64,000 nucleotides of DNA from Anopheles merus (GCF_017562075.2 NC_054081.1:6987502-7051501); one strand, 5' to 3'; positions 1 to 12,321 are shown, counted from the stretch's first letter. Program-made: numbers and translations. The notes: a model not told the origin generated them from the letters alone.

Positions 1-133
1 TTCCGATTTCGGACCCGATTATGATTCCGGAGCCGATTCTGGAACCAATTTGGGAGCCGATTCGGGAAACTGATTCCAGACCTACTATCCGGAATCGATT
101 CCAGCGAAAACTTCATTCATTCCCATCACTAGT
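1..133. repeat. TCCGGA-centred minisatellite, window-edge copy
   Basis: Degenerate tandem repeat of about 12 bp units of the form RRYTCCGGAATC, so TCCGGA or its variants recurs every dozen bases. It runs off the left edge and ends near 116-133 in CCCATCACTAGTG. Related arrays lie at about 18.0-18.4 kb and 53.7-54.8 kb. The open frame across it is an artefact of the repeat. Confidence 0.75.
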
Positions 134-1450
134 GTGTACGTGCCGTTTTTCCGCAATATCATCCTTCCTCCAATATGAGAGGGGGGAGGCTAGTAGGTGT
201 TCCTGGTACAAATAATGACGTACACACTTACTATGTGCAATCGGTGTGTTGGCTAACTGCAGGCTAACTGCTCTCCCGTATATATATTTTTTTTTTTCGA
301 ACGGCCATCCACCTTATCAGATGATTAATTTGGGCCGGAACGCGCACTTTACGCGCCGTGTGCCGGTGTGGAGTGTTTAGGAATCTGTTAGGAACGAATT
401 GTGCCTGACCTTCTTTTCTTGCCGTTTTGGGGCCGGGTAGGAAGTAACACAAACGATTCTTTTTAACATTTGTTGTTTTGTTTTCTGAATGTACCTTCCC
501 CCCTCGCAGCCTCCCACTAAGAAGCTGCAGGCGGTTGGTTGCGTTTGCTGCTGAAAGTTGTCAGCTAATTAGTACTACACCAGTGGCCGCCTGTTGCGCC
601 GGCGATCAAATATTACACCCTGCTTTACACGCAACATGTTCTCAATTTCACACCCTTACAATTCGCTCCCGGCTTAGTCTATGATTCGTACGCAGCACAA
701 TGCAGGTGGTTGTTTTTCTTAAGATACTAATATTTTATTTCCTCCGCTCACTAACTGGCTTTTGCTCTCGTTTCCCTCATAACGCGCTCGTAAAACTTAT
801 CCTACAACTAATGCCGCTTCGCATCACTGCCAAAGATTGCGCTGGGGAGTAAGAATCCCTAGATAAATGGGGGGGGGATACAAATAAAACAACGGAAAGG
901 AAACGGAAACGCTACGAACTGCTTGTTAACACAGTTGCAAAATAGAAAGATTTCCATTGGGGTACACTTTTTTGTTTTGTTTAAATAAAGCCCTTCACCT
1001 GATGTTCATGACGATCGGTTTCAAGTGGGTTGAGTCGGGATGCAAAAGCAGAAATAAAACTTCAATTGCTAAGACGCTCCATATTGCGCCGGTGTTAATG
1101 AATGTCTCCACAACCGTGCAAGCACTGTAGAGCAAAATTTCTACTACTAAAAATTCCAATCGTCTGCCATGCCGTTTTGTTTTTTTTGTTTTTTTTTGTG
1201 ACACAATTAAAAAAAACAAATGATTATAAAAATAAAGCTTACATACTAACAAGAAATGATGACTGATTGGCATAAGAAGAAAAAAACCACACCCCACGTT
1301 TTGCACGTTTGCCGCGAAACTCAAAGGTAACCCGGCAAACGGCTCTGCGCACGTGTGTGTGTGTGTGTGTATGTGTGTCTCAAAAACACATTCGCTAGAG
1401 GGATGAAAAAAGTTAAAAAAAAGCAACCAGGATCAACAAACCCCACCGCC
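134..1450. other. Intergenic / 3' flank of NELF-C/D
   Basis: No supported gene here. The right part probably includes the 3' UTR of the minus-strand NELF-C/D gene, but I could not fix its poly(A) site; a minus-strand AATAAA lies near 733-738. A (GT)n tract at about 1354-1377 and T-rich runs near 1175-1200 are the only structured elements seen. Confidence 0.5.
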
Positions 1451-4265
1451 TCACAGCGTCGTGTAGTGGGCCTTGCAGTGCACGATAAACTCCGACACCG
1501 GATCGTTGTCGCCCTCGCCGCGCATCGAGCCGGTAATTTCCTCGTTCTCCACCATCGGCAGAAACAGCTGGACGAACTCGCTCGAGTACGGGTGGGTGAC
1601 CGTCTCCAGCACCTCCGTCACGAAGTACCGGATGAGCGAGATGTCGGTGTCGCCCCGCGTGCAGCACTGGCTGATGTACTTCACCACCGGCACGACGCAC
1701 CCGCGCGCCAGCAGATTGACCATCCGGTCGAGCAGCATCTTCTTCAGCTCGAGCTGCACCAGTATCTCCAGCTCGTCCTGCTTCGACTCGAACAGGCGCA
1801 CCAGCAGCCGCAGTATCTGGTCGTGCAGGGACGCGTGCACGCACGCGACCTCGTCCAGCAGCGCCAGATGGAGCGGGCAGCTCTCGGTGCACAGCTTGAA
1901 GTAGGACGGCTCGGTGACGGTGTTCTCGACCCAGCGGATCACGCCGACGCCGACCACCGGAAAGCGGATGCAGCTGTACAGCGTGGAGATGTCCGCGATC
2001 AGCTCGCTCGAGCCGCGGCTCACGTTGCAGATCGCGTGCACCTTCTCGATCGCGATGATCGTCGCCTTCAGCTCGTCCTTGTTCAGCACCCGGTGCCCCT
2101 TCGGCTGGCCCTTCTTCGTCGGTATCTCGCACACGCTCGCGGCGTACCCGAGCAGATAGATGTACTTCGACTTGTGCTCCTGGTTGATCTTGACGCCGAC
2201 CTTGAACAGCGAGTCGACCAGCAGCTCGAGAAACTGCGGATTGCGGATCAGATCGATCGGGGGCGGCTCGGGCGAGGTGTAGTTCCGGTACAGCACGGTA
2301 ATGTCGGCCGGGTTGAGCGTGTTGCGGGACAGCATCGAGGTGAGCGCTTCGCAGGCCTGCGGATGCCGGGACGACCCGTTCAGTGCCATCGTGATCGGCG
2401 TGACGTTGTGATTGCTGCAAGACGTGGGCGGCGAGATGACAAACGTGACCAAAATTACCGAACACAACTACAAACTACACAACTACTCAGTGCTGCAGAA
2501 TGTCACTGTCAATGTCATACACACATCTGACTGAAACAAAATCCATGTCAGCGCCACGTACTCATTTGTGATAATGAGAGGTAGTACTTAAAACGATTGA
2601 TGTGATCAATGCTTGCTTCGTGACATTTTTGCGACCATCGCTTGATCAGTCACAATGTCATGACTTTTTTTACTGTGATCAGTTTTGCAAAATGTCACTG
2701 ATAAAGTCACGACAAATTCTGGATGACACAAAATAGTGTCAGCGTCACGAGCTGTACTGTGATGATCAGTAGTGAGACTCAAACGATCATCTCATGTTTG
2801 GTGACATTGTGTGCAACCAACTCTTGATCAGTCACATGGTCGCGACATTTTCTGTCGATGATCATCACGATAGTCATGCATTATATGCGGTGCGAACAAG
2901 TGGTTTAAAGAAACAAAATGAGCATGTTTTCTCGCTCTGTTTGACCCCACAGACCATCAAAGCAGATGCAGAGCGAGAAAGCATGCTCATTTTGTTTGGG
3001 ACCACACACCAAGTATATTCCAAGAATGATGTGATTATCATATGGAAAAAATGTCATGACCAAGTGACTGACCATAATTTGTGTGCTAAAAAATTGTCAC
3101 CAAGCATGTGATGGTCGAAACAACTGTATGAGTCTTACCTCTGATCATCACAGTTGTGTACGTGAGCTGATTGGAGATTCGTTTCAGTCATGAGTGTTGG
3201 TGACACTGTTCACAGCCAGAAAAAAAGTCATGATTATGCTTGCGACGGCCCTAAGCTCAGCTTGTTAGCCAGAGTATCGCGATTTCTGTTGGTGAACAGT
3301 TCTGTACCACTGTTTTCGTTGGCGAACATCTCGTGATGCTCTTAACACTTTGCAGCACTGACTGCAACCAGTCTTCTACTTACTTTTTCAGCGCGTATTT
3401 GGTAATTTCCTGCGACAGCCGCTTCATGATAAAGCCCCCCTTCGCTTCCTGCGACAGCACCTGGATCAGCACCTGGCTGTAGACGTACGTGTGCTGCCCG
3501 TGGCACACCATCTTGGCCACCTCCTCGATCGCACCCTGCCAGTCCTCCGGGTGGCTCAGGAACTTGGCGATCGCGGTCTTGAGCACGCGCGAAAACACCT
3601 CGATCTGCTGGGCGGCGGTCGAGATCGAGGTAATCTCGCTCTGGAAGCCGGCGTCCGAGATCAGCTTGATGGTGAAGTTGAGCATCAGGCACTCCGGGTA
3701 CTCCTCCGCCAGCCGGTAGATGAGCGACCGCCACGTGTGGTGCTCGATCATCTCCGTCAGCCAGCCGGGCGTCTCGCCCTCCTCGGTGAAGATTTTGTCC
3801 GCCTTCTTCGGATCGAACGTCTTCAGTATCATGTCCTTCAGGTGGTTCTCGACCATCGCCTGCACGTCGGTCACGCGCACCCCCGCCATGATCAGCCACT
3901 CGGCGAGCAGGTTCGCCGTCTGCGCCACCGCCGTGTAGTTGGCGGACAGGGTGTTGATCACTTGTTCCGGTGTGCCGCCCGCCTGAAAGTAGCGCTTCAG
4001 CTGCACAAAGATCCCCGGCTCCATGATGTAGTCGACGCTTGAGAACAGCTGCAAACAGTCGCTCACCACCGCCTTCGGGTTTTCGGACGGTTCCTCGTGG
4101 TTTTCCGCCTAAAACGGAACGGCGTGACGGAAACGGACTCATGCATTGGCAGTTGCGCTACGGGTGCGGGTTTCGATTGGTGTTGGCTTTACATACCTCT
4201 TCCTCGGGCGCATTGCCCCGACCAGCACTGTTGTTCCACGCCTCATCTTCGAACTCTTCCTCCAT
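1451..4265 (-). CDS. NELFCD: Negative elongation factor subunit C/D (TH1)
   Basis: Subunit of the NELF complex, which with DSIF holds RNA polymerase II in the promoter-proximal paused state in the nucleus. Coding exons on the minus strand are 4265-4197, 4108-3384 and 2414-1451, giving 585 residues against about 590 in human. The start follows from MEEEFEDEAW, an acidic N-terminus like that of other NELF-D proteins. The first join is phase 0; the second splits an Asn codon and restores ALKNNHNVTPITMAL. Family-typical stretches are DYIMEPGIF, NYTAVAQTANLLAEWL, LNPADITVLYRNY, TDISLIRYFVTEVLE and EFVQLFLPM. The 969 bp second intron is almost filled by a foldback transposon. A short 5' UTR intron with acceptor near 4343 is possible. 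Identification is by family recall; exon ends are by splice consensus. Confidence 0.95.
2490..3352 (+). mobile_element. Foldback/MITE-like element in NELF-C/D intron (copy 1)
   Basis: About 860 bp rich in TGATCAGTCAC, GTGACATT and TGTCATGAC modules in both orientations. Its centre (about 2917-2998) is a hairpin with arms reading CAAAATGAGCATG and CATGCTCATTTTG. A second copy lies reversed at about 46353-47273. The conserved open frame in both copies (starting MFGDIVCNQLL) is weak evidence of coding because the sequence is palindromic. I see no transposase. Ends are approximate. Confidence 0.75.
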
Positions 4266-4269
4266 TCCG

Positions 4270-5150
4270 CGCTATCCCTACGTGGCTAGGTCGAAGGCGC
4301 AGGCGTTCACCCACAGCAGCAGGTTTGATGATGTCGTTTGTCCTAAAAAGAAAACCGGCAGCCGCAAGGCTCCCTCCCCCCTAGCGCGTACCGTCTACGT
4401 GAACTGCTGGCGGTTACTTGTCGCACTCTCAATTGCACAGCGCGCCAGCTAGCTACCAACACACCAGGCAAACCATTCCCCTCGGCACGTCTCTGCCGTA
4501 CTTGCTGGGCACTTCCCTCCTCACTTCGGTACCAATCATGCGTGCACCGACCGTTCACCGAAGCTCCACCAAGTCTATGGGGGAGCTGCAGCGCGAACTA
4601 AAACCAGAAACTAAAATCAGCGCAAGAGTACAATATTTTGAGTTTGCGGGTGGCTTTGTTTACGGATGCAGTGCTTGGTAGCGGCGACGCGAAACCGAAA
4701 CGTCAAGCTTTATCTGCGTGCGAGCTGTCAAAATCCGATGCCGTGTGTGGGCAGTGCAAATAGATTACCCAAGTAGCAAATGGTTGGTTGGTTTTTTTGC
4801 TGGTGAGCTACACATTCGGCTACAGTGAGCTACCTTCGAGGCAATATTTCATGTGCAAATCAACTTAAAAAGCCACCGTAAGGGCCGTGACAGCGCTTAT
4901 CCGATGCGATTGTATCGGACAAAATTTATATGAGATTTGACAGTTAACGTCGGACGTGCGATCGTCGAAACAGCGTTGCCACGGGTCTAAGGTACAAATG
5001 AACGGAGTGTAAAAAACAGTTAAATTTACCGCTTCATTATGGTGAACACAGCGATAGGTACTGTGTGAATGATTATGAAAGCCCTATTTCATGGAGGATT
5101 TTTGAGTGGAATGGAAACAGCCTCTTCGATATCATTCATTTCAACGACAA
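4270..5150. other. Upstream flank of NELF-C/D
   Basis: Promoter and 5' UTR side of the minus-strand NELF-C/D gene. AGCTGTCAAA occurs at about 4726-4735 and TTTGACAG at about 4936-4943. CCCAAGTAGC at about 4769 matches the tip of an inverted-repeat element seen near 9.7 kb, but no partner end was found here. No coding sequence is supported. Confidence 0.4.
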
Positions 5151-5156
5151 TGATTG

Positions 5157-5258
5157 ACCCCCCCTAGGATTGACTATCCGGCTACGTAGTAATGAATTAT
5201 GTCTCGAAAGCCTGTATAGGTCGGCATGTCCGCGTAGGACGTCAAATAGAAGAATGTT
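5157..5258 (+). mobile_element. SINE fragment (3' part)
   Basis: The stretch containing GGATTGACTATCCGGCTACG and CTCGAAAGCCTGTATAGG, ending near AGAAGAA, matches the 3' half of the tRNA-derived SINEs at 17.6, 21.7 and 22.2 kb. The 5' part with the polymerase III boxes is missing. Confidence 0.65.
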
Positions 5259-5828
5259 AACGATAGATAAACTTCGGAAGTATTCCTTTAATGGAAAAGG
5301 CCCTGCTAGACACACCGACCATAACTGCAACTGAGCATATTTTGATAGCGGATGACAGGGGAAAGGTGCCGTACAAAGTGGGTGGAGCAAATAAAGCTAA
5401 TCATTTGACATTTATATAAGCTCATAAATTATCAACATTTATCGCATACTATGGCCGCATAGCAAAAAAAGCTTGATCGATTTCATATTAGCCAGTAAAA
5501 TTTGCACAGTCTTAGCTCGACACTCTTGGGCACTTCTACGTTCAGTGGCGTGACTAATCGACTTTCAATTTAGAATCATGGTGTCGCTAGAAGTGCTGGA
5601 ATATCTGTCGTAAGATAAACATCTAAACTTAAGTTTGTCATAGGCTTATTATTATTGTAAAAGGACATGGAAATGCATCTGTAAGTGTTCACATTTCGCA
5701 CTCAATTTATTGATCACCTGATATTAAAAGCCGTTTTTTCAGTTCAATTCAGTTTTTTTGACACGTTGTTTTTTACCCAACATAACAATAAATTCAAAGA
5801 TTTCTATCGATTTTGACAGAAAATCCTG

Positions 5829-6218
5829 TCAGAGCGTTTCTACAGACACCGAGAAAGCAGCTGAGAAAATAACTGACAGCATGCTTTGACAGCGACTGAC
5901 AGCATTTTCGGTGAGAGAAATCTCCTCGGCATGCAAAGAACGATGGAGCTGAGAAAAAATTGAATTGGCAGTTTATGGCGAACGATCAATTATAGTTTGC
6001 ATTTTTGCCGTCTAATAATCGTAGAAATATTATTAAAAAGTAAAAGAAACTTTTTTGACTTCATTTTAGCGATTAAAATGAATTTTTTGAACATCATTTT
6101 AAAAGTCTCATCTCGGCGCTTTTCAGAGCTTCTACACACACCGGTGTGAGAAACCGATTGTCAATTCTCTCACAGCCATCTCTCAGCTGTAGTCTCGGTG
6201 TATGTAGAAACGCCCTCA
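5829..6218. mobile_element. 390 bp MITE with about 26 bp inverted repeats
   Basis: The left end reads TCAGAGCGTTTCTACAGAC and the right end is its near-complement ending ACGCCCTCA; about 23 of 26 bases pair. The interior carries no coding potential. A decayed partial copy lies at 58557-58805, sharing GAGAGAAATCTCCTCGG and ACGATGGAGCT. Target duplications are not clear. Confidence 0.75.
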
Positions 6219-7239
6219 GAAGCAAATTGTAAATGAGCATGTTGAGTTACGATTTCTAGACTATTAGTAATCAGTCAATTGAGAATATTACAGAAAAATA
6301 ACAAAGGAAGGTGTCAGTAATTTCAATCGTTTAATAAACCTTCCAAAAATCTTAATTGCAAACGGGTCTCAAAAAGTAGCTCAAAATACATTCGCTTAAA
6401 AATGAGCTACAGACAGCACGCCGTGTAATCTGTACGTACCAGTAGAAGGCACCCTTAGCTGAAACTCCGTTGTTTGTGTTCTATTTATTTTATTTTTTAT
6501 GGTGGATGTTTGCTGATTCCTCCGAAGAGTGTTTTTTTGTTTAATTGTCGAACATTTACTAAATGAATGTGTCTACCACAACGCCGCTCAACCAACTCCC
6601 TCGCCATCATCGCTTCCATCATCTTTGTGCGATAAATGTGAAACTGGCAGCAATTTCAACTGTCAAACGGACAACCATTCACTGATTGCTGTCAAACCTA
6701 CTGCTTGATGATGATTGCTTGCTGATGTAGGAGTGTGTGCGTGTGTGTGTGTGTTTGCTTTGTGCTCTTTATACATTGAGCAGGGAAGGGAACGATCATA
6801 ACAGATTGAAAATTGGATTCCCCAGCAAGAAGGCTCAGAAGCAACAACGGTCTGTGATTAATCGTTTACATTTCGTTCGATATTTCGTCGCACAGCATTA
6901 CGCGTGCGTGTGTGCATAGCGGGTTGTGTAAAGACTGCATGTGAGGAAGAGTGTGTGTGTTATTTTGCGTCTCTTCTCTCCTACGGTTAGCATTCCATTA
7001 GCGCAGGGCCTTGAAGAAGAAGAAAAACAACAAACGCATCCAGCAAACAATTCGGTGGTGGAAGAGGCCTGAGGAAAACAAAACCAACCTGGAACAGTGC
7101 TAAGCTAACCAGACAGCCCCCGCATCACCAGAACAACAGTGCCTGCCTTTGCGGAATCAAACGGTCCGATTGTTAAGTGCTGCTGCGAGCAGACGAGCTT
7201 ACCCCCAAGCACACCCACGTCACAGCCAACCGGGCCGAG

Positions 7240-7921
7240 ATGGTGAAACTGTACGCCCTGAGCGTGTTCTACAAGGCGCCGACCGAGGCACGGCTCCTGA
7301 AGACGGCCTACGATCTGCAGAGCTTCTCCTTCTTCCAGCGCGGCTCGGTCCAGGAATTCATCAGGTAAGCCCCTTCGCAATCCAATCCCCTTGCAGTGTT
7401 TGTGCCTGTGGCATCCCCCACTGACGACCATTGCGTTTTGCAGCTTCGCCAGCAAGACGCTCGTCGAGCGAACGCAGGCCGCCACCCGGCAGTCGGTCAA
7501 GCAGGACGTGTACATGTGCCACGTGTACGTGCGGGCGGACAACCTGGCCGCGGTGCTGATAGCGGACCACGAGTACCCGCAGCGCGTCGGCCATACGCTG
7601 CTCACCAAGGTGCTGGACGATTTCGCCGCGAAGGTCGGACCGGAACAGTGGCCGGTGGCGACGAGCGAGGCCGCGATACAGTTCGGCACGCTGCCGGCCA
7701 CGCTCAGCAAGTATCAGGACCCGCGGGAAGCGGACGCGCTCACCCGCATGCAGGAGGATCTGGACGAGACGAAGATCATACTGCGCAACACGATCGAGTC
7801 CGTGCTGGAGCGGGGCGAAAAGCTGGACGATCTGGTGTACAAGTCCGAGTCGCTCTCGATACAGAGCAAAGCGTTCTACAAGACGGCGAAGAAGACGAAC
7901 TCGTGCTGCAACTTTGCCTAA
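7240..7921 (+). CDS. Ykt6: R-SNARE Ykt6
   Basis: Lipid-anchored R-SNARE acting in ER-Golgi, endosomal and vacuolar/autophagosomal fusion. Exons 7240-7364 and 7444-7921 join within a Ser codon, giving EFISFASKTL; total 200 residues against 198 in human. Residues 1 to about 130 form the longin domain (MVKLYALSVFYK at the start). The SNARE motif follows, with the zero-layer arginine at about R165 in LERGEKLDDL. The protein ends CCNFA: the inner Cys is the expected palmitoylation site and CNFA a CAAX box, matching CCAIM in human. The 79 bp intron has clear GTAAGC and TTTTGCAG ends. The long spacer on the left separates it from the divergent NELF-C/D gene. Confidence 0.97.
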
Positions 7922-9240
7922 GGGCGCTCGACCGGACCGGGCCATTTTGCTGCGCGCCGTACTTACTGTCGTTTTTGCGTGCCCGGCGCGCGAAAGGCGC
8001 GCGCTTGCGATCAAACCCACCTGTGCATGCTTGTATGTGCGTGTGTCTGTATGTTGATAGCCGGGGGGGGAGGGGGAGGGAGAGGGAAAGCAAAAGCCCC
8101 AGCGGCTCTAGGGACAAGCGGAAGCGGTCAGCGCATTTAGGCCTCTTTTGCCAACAGAGGCGAATGGGTTGGTTTTTGCTCGTTTTTAAATCTCTCCAAC
8201 CGTTTAGCTACTTATTTTAACGACACATGCACAGGCAGCAGCTGCAGGTGCTGGAGAGCCGTTCACGATAACGATTTTACGACGCTACTTCGGTGCTTTC
8301 GGTCTTGCTTACTCTGTTGTGGGCTGGGACTGTAAAAGCACACTAAAGATTTCCTTCGACATGTCCGCAGCAGCAGCAGCAGTGTCGCGCATTGGTCCAC
8401 GTGTATTATAGTGCTGTGTGCCCGGGTGCCAGCCCCCGGGATTGTGCTGCTACGCGCATCACACGGAAGAGGCATTCTTCTCCCTCACTTTAATTTTTAG
8501 TTGTGCCATTTTTGGTACCACGGCAAAACGGCGCCCGTTTCACTATTCCCAAACCAAATGTAAATTAAACCAATGCAAGCGCTTTAGCGTATGCGATGCA
8601 TTAAAAGCATCTAACAAAAACCCGGCACACTCACACGCGCGCACGCGCTAATCATGAAGGCGAAGCATTTTACAGCCGGTGAAATTTAATTTTTAATTTT
8701 TTTCCACATAATTGTGACACACCTCCTGTGACAAAACGGACAGGGCAATAACGCAGGAGCGGGAGGAGATTTAGACAGGGCCCAGCCGGTGACCGCAGGC
8801 CTAATAGACGCTAAAAAAAACCTTTACGGAGACGGATCCGACCGACCGAACGAAGGAGACGAGGCAAAACGGGTCGTCCACAACGCTCCCCACCCATCCC
8901 ACTATGTTAGTAATCGATGTTGATACACGGTGTGTTGAGCTGTTATTATATACCCCTATAAACATGTAACGGGCAACACTATTACACTTTAAATATTCAA
9001 TAATTCGCAAGCATAATGCGTAAATAAACATGGAAGAAAAAACACGCAAACGGTACTCCTTTTCCCGCGAAGGAGGATCGAATGCTATATCAAGTTTTGT
9101 TAAATTGTGTACTTTTTTAATTTTATTTCTTGTTATCCTTTTGATTATATCTAACTAGAATAGCTCTCAACTTGTGAATTGCAAAACTTGTAAAGCACAG
9201 CTAAGAGACAATTTTCCCTTATATTTTGCTTATTTTAGCC
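7922..9240 (+). other. Probable Ykt6 3' UTR and flank
   Basis: No further coding sequence seen. A canonical AATAAA at about 9023-9028 is a candidate poly(A) signal, implying a 3' UTR of about 1.1 kb. A G-rich run lies near 8064-8080 and a CAG run at about 8368-8381. Confidence 0.4.
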
Positions 9241-9244
9241 ATTA

Positions 9245-9346
9245 AAGGTTCATGTTCGAGCAGGCGGCAGAGAACCTCGGATTGCAGATAAAGGAGGCAA
9301 AGACCAAAGTGATGGTGGCAACTTCAACGACCCTACCAATAATAAT
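9245..9346 (+). pseudogene. Non-LTR reverse transcriptase fragment, left piece
   Basis: Translates as EQAAENLGLQIKEAKTKVMV, a segment typical of insect non-LTR reverse transcriptases. It matches the decayed element at about 62340-62420. The frame stops at AATAATA where an inverted-repeat element begins; the right piece resumes at 11459. Only about 100 bp survive on this side. Confidence 0.8.
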
Positions 9347-11458
9347 AGGGGAAAGCGGGGCAAAATGGGTATGTTAAGCAGTTCACTAAATATTCCTTTG
9401 AATATTCCACAAAACACAATTTTTCTTTCATTAATGTATGCCTCAACCATTTATCTATGGATTAAAATTGCCACATAGAATAAAAACAACTGAAAAATAT
9501 GAAAATAATATAAAATAAAAGTTGATATTTTACGAGAAGCTATTTTGACACGCGGGGTAAAATGGGCATATGTAAACAAACTGTGAAACGTCAAAACACT
9601 GGGGCAATTTGGGCCACAACAACTGCGCTTAGGTAATGGTCTAGGCTTTTGCGCACGTTTCGTGAAATGTATTTTTCGTTCTATCCCAAGTAGCCTTAAG
9701 AAACTCTATTTGATTATTAACAGTTTTTTAAAGCTTTTAAAAATCAAATAGAGTTTCTTAAGAGAATATGACATTGGCCAGCGTTACATCATAACGACGT
9801 ATTCCGTTACACTCGTTTTTATCGATTCGGGTTAATATAACACACAGTGTTTTTCAAATTTTATCTACACCATTTCCAATTTATTCAATATTCGGAAAAT
9901 CATTTTTCATTCTTATGTATGTAATAATGCGTTTTTTTTACACCAAACCATTTTATTTATTAACTGTTTGAAAACTATGTGTTTTCTTTTATTCCTCTAT
10001 TTGAATCTGCGGTGATAATAAAAAATAATTTAAAAATAAAAAAATAAAATTTCATATGTTCAAATAATATATGTGAAGAGTTTGATAAAGGGTATGCAAT
10101 ATTTGCAAATGAGAAAAAATTTCATAAAAATTTATATTTTCTTGGGAAAAATAACATGCTCTTGATGACGATAATTTTTGAGACATACTGTACATGGTCA
10201 CGTACATGGCGCCTCCATTTCTTATGTCAAAAAGTTCGTCAAGCTTCGTGTGTTAGCTTTTGTGTAGATGGCAACAAAACCAAGCGTCTGCGACAATTTC
10301 TATCAACTAATGTTTAATTTGTGTGTCATCATGATTTTATAACAGGTCAGTGTATCGATATTACCATTATCTTCACACGAGCTACATAAGTTTTATATTC
10401 CGCAGCATATTGGATTTGGATAGCGTTTGGACATCAAGTTTTTCGTCCACGGCTGCAGCTGACCTCCATGCTAATATAATGGAAGAAACCCATGGAATGA
10501 AAGAAACTTATGTGATAAAGTGACAATATGCAGTGACAAAACGATGAAATGTCGAATAAAAGTATTTGTGGTGAATTTATGCATTTATTCCAAGAAATAT
10601 TAACACCTTCTGTTGTAACTTAACGAAGATCTAGAAAATGCATATAGAATGAGAAAGAGCAATACAGCCATCTCTGTCGATTTGTTCGTTGAGTTTGATA
10701 TTTTTCGTTAAAAATACCGGCAAAATTTTAATTTTTAACGAAGCATTGACGAAGCCAGGAAAGCGTTACGCAGTGTTGTAAGCCCTAAAATTACTGCTGT
10801 ATGGAAAGCTAAAAGTAATACTTTTAGGCATACTTTTAACGGTTTCTTAACAGGATTGTGCTACTTGGGATCTTTTGATTTGCTGGTCAGAAAAGCCCTT
10901 AAAATTCTTCCAAAAATATGTTATCAAGATTAAAACAGTTTTTAAACGTTTAAATCTACAAAATCGAATCTTATGAAGCTGTGTCTGTTATCATTTTGAG
11001 GCGACAAATACAACACCATAGCCTCACCAAGCGCCGTATGTCAAAAGCATCTGGCCATTTTGCCCCAAGCGTAACTGCCCATTTTGCCCCACGTGAAGCA
11101 TTTTTGTATTTTTTGTTATATTATTAAAAATACGCATTCAATCGCCTTGCTTTCTTGAGACAAATTGTAAAGAAATATCATATCTTTAAAAATATATCAT
11201 GAAAAACTTCAACGCATCCCTGTGACACTCGTTTAAGCTTAGTTTCGAAGTGGCAAAAATTACATCAATATGCTGCTAAACCTTATTTTGCATTTTTCTT
11301 AGTTATTTGTTATGTAAGGGTTATGAAAACTACATGGTGTTCATAGAACACTCTAATGAATACATTTTGAGCATTGGAAAGTAACTTTGTAGTCAAAAAA
11401 TGCTTAAATAGAGGGTGCCCATTTTGCCCCACATGCCCATTTTGCCCCGCTTTCCCCT
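9347..11458. mobile_element. 2.1 kb inverted-repeat DNA element
   Basis: Left end AGGGGAAAGCGGGGCAAAAT and right end its complement through GCCCCGCTTTCCCCT. The element splits a retrotransposon fragment, and comparison with the unbroken copy near 62420 suggests a 3 bp duplication, AAT, at the target. Motifs like GGGGCAAAATGGGCA recur: three in one orientation at the left (9351, 9549, 9599) and four reversed at the right (11054, 11075, 11417, 11436), as expected of transposase-binding subterminal repeats. No transposase frame is visible, so it is probably non-autonomous. Confidence 0.85.
9685..10869. mobile_element. Nested 1.2 kb element with CCCAAGTAGC ends
   Basis: Lies inside the 2.1 kb element. 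The ends are CCCAAGTAGC and GCTACTTGGG. AT before the left end and AT after the right end could be a 2 bp target duplication. Just inside the left end (about 9696-9765) is a hairpin with arms near AAGAAACTCTATTTGATT. The tip resembles that of the 588 bp MITE family (CCCAAGYGCCACA), which also seems to leave 2 bp duplications. The inverted repeat is short, so this call is tentative. Confidence 0.5.
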
Positions 11459-11640
11459 AATCCAAACCTACGTAGGCGTGACGTACAAATAGGTGAACGC
11501 ACTTTCGAAGTCGTCCCAGAATTCACCTATCTTTTGTCAAAGATTTCCAACCGGTCATTCTACAGCCTAAAAAATCAGTTCACCTTAAAGAACCTGTTGC
11601 GACGGACGAAGCTGGGACTATATAGTATACAAGCCCGAAT
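11459..11640 (+). pseudogene. Non-LTR reverse transcriptase fragment, right piece
   Basis: Continues the fragment broken at 9346: peptides DVQIGERTFEVVPEFTYL and FYSLKNQFTLKNLLRRTKLG are typical of the C-terminal part of insect non-LTR ORF2 proteins. It aligns with 62420-62590. Too short to be functional. Confidence 0.8.
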
Positions 11641-11652
11641 GTAGAGCTGATA

Positions 11653-12321
11653 GCCCCAAATAGCCAGAATTGCTTAAGCAGCTCATTTTGGCACGCTAAA
11701 GATCGCTGCTCTAATTCGCCTTTTGCAGTAGATAAACAGCATTAAAGTTCTATGTGGGTCTTTCAAACAGCGCCTAAGCAGCTTCCTTATTCCACGATGC
11801 CAGGGATTATTTTTCTTTGTGTTTTATTTTCAAGCAAGCGTCATCGATGAAATAAACAACAAGATTTGTTTCGTTTAAACACATATGTATATTTTTAAAT
11901 CTTTTGTATTGATGATTAACACAAAATTTTACACAATTTACTGATAATTCACAATCACTTCACTCAATATTCATTCTTCAATTAACGAATCTACCTTGTG
12001 CAGCAGCAATGAGATTATTGCCGGCGTCCGTGTTTGACACTTTGACAAGAGCCATCTCGTACCGATGTCATACTTAATAAAGCTATAAAGTTCCACCAAG
12101 TTCAGTACCCTTTCTTAACAAGCCTTCAAGTTCCACCATGAACCCTACACATAGTACTAATCAGCCGCAAAGTTCCAAAAAGTACCATGTGCCTGTTAAA
12201 AAGCTCCATAGTTCCGCAAAGTACCGTCTATCTCTTAATCAGCCACAAAGTACGACATCGGAACGATTTTTCGTTAAACAGCCTTAAATCAGCTATAAAG
12301 TACGAGCTGGCTATTTGGGGC
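11653..12321. mobile_element. 669 bp MITE with GCCCCAAATAGCCAG ends
   Basis: Left end GCCCCAAATAGCCAG; right end CTGGCTATTTGGGGC. ATA flanks both sides (11650-11652 and 12322-12324), consistent with a 3 bp target duplication. The right third (about 12085-12300) holds a loose tandem repeat of units of about 50 bp containing AAAGTTCC and AAAGTACC. No coding potential. Confidence 0.75.

Noticed and set aside
1355..2530. 391-codon plus-strand open frame opposite NELF-C/D
   Set aside because: Arg/Val/Gln-rich shadow of the GC-rich minus-strand exon; the minus frame matches NELF-C/D.
2794..3111. 105-codon frame shared with 46530-46952 (MFGDIVCNQLL)
   Set aside because: Conservation comes from a palindromic repeat. 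No start context, no domain, and the two copies diverge in frame.
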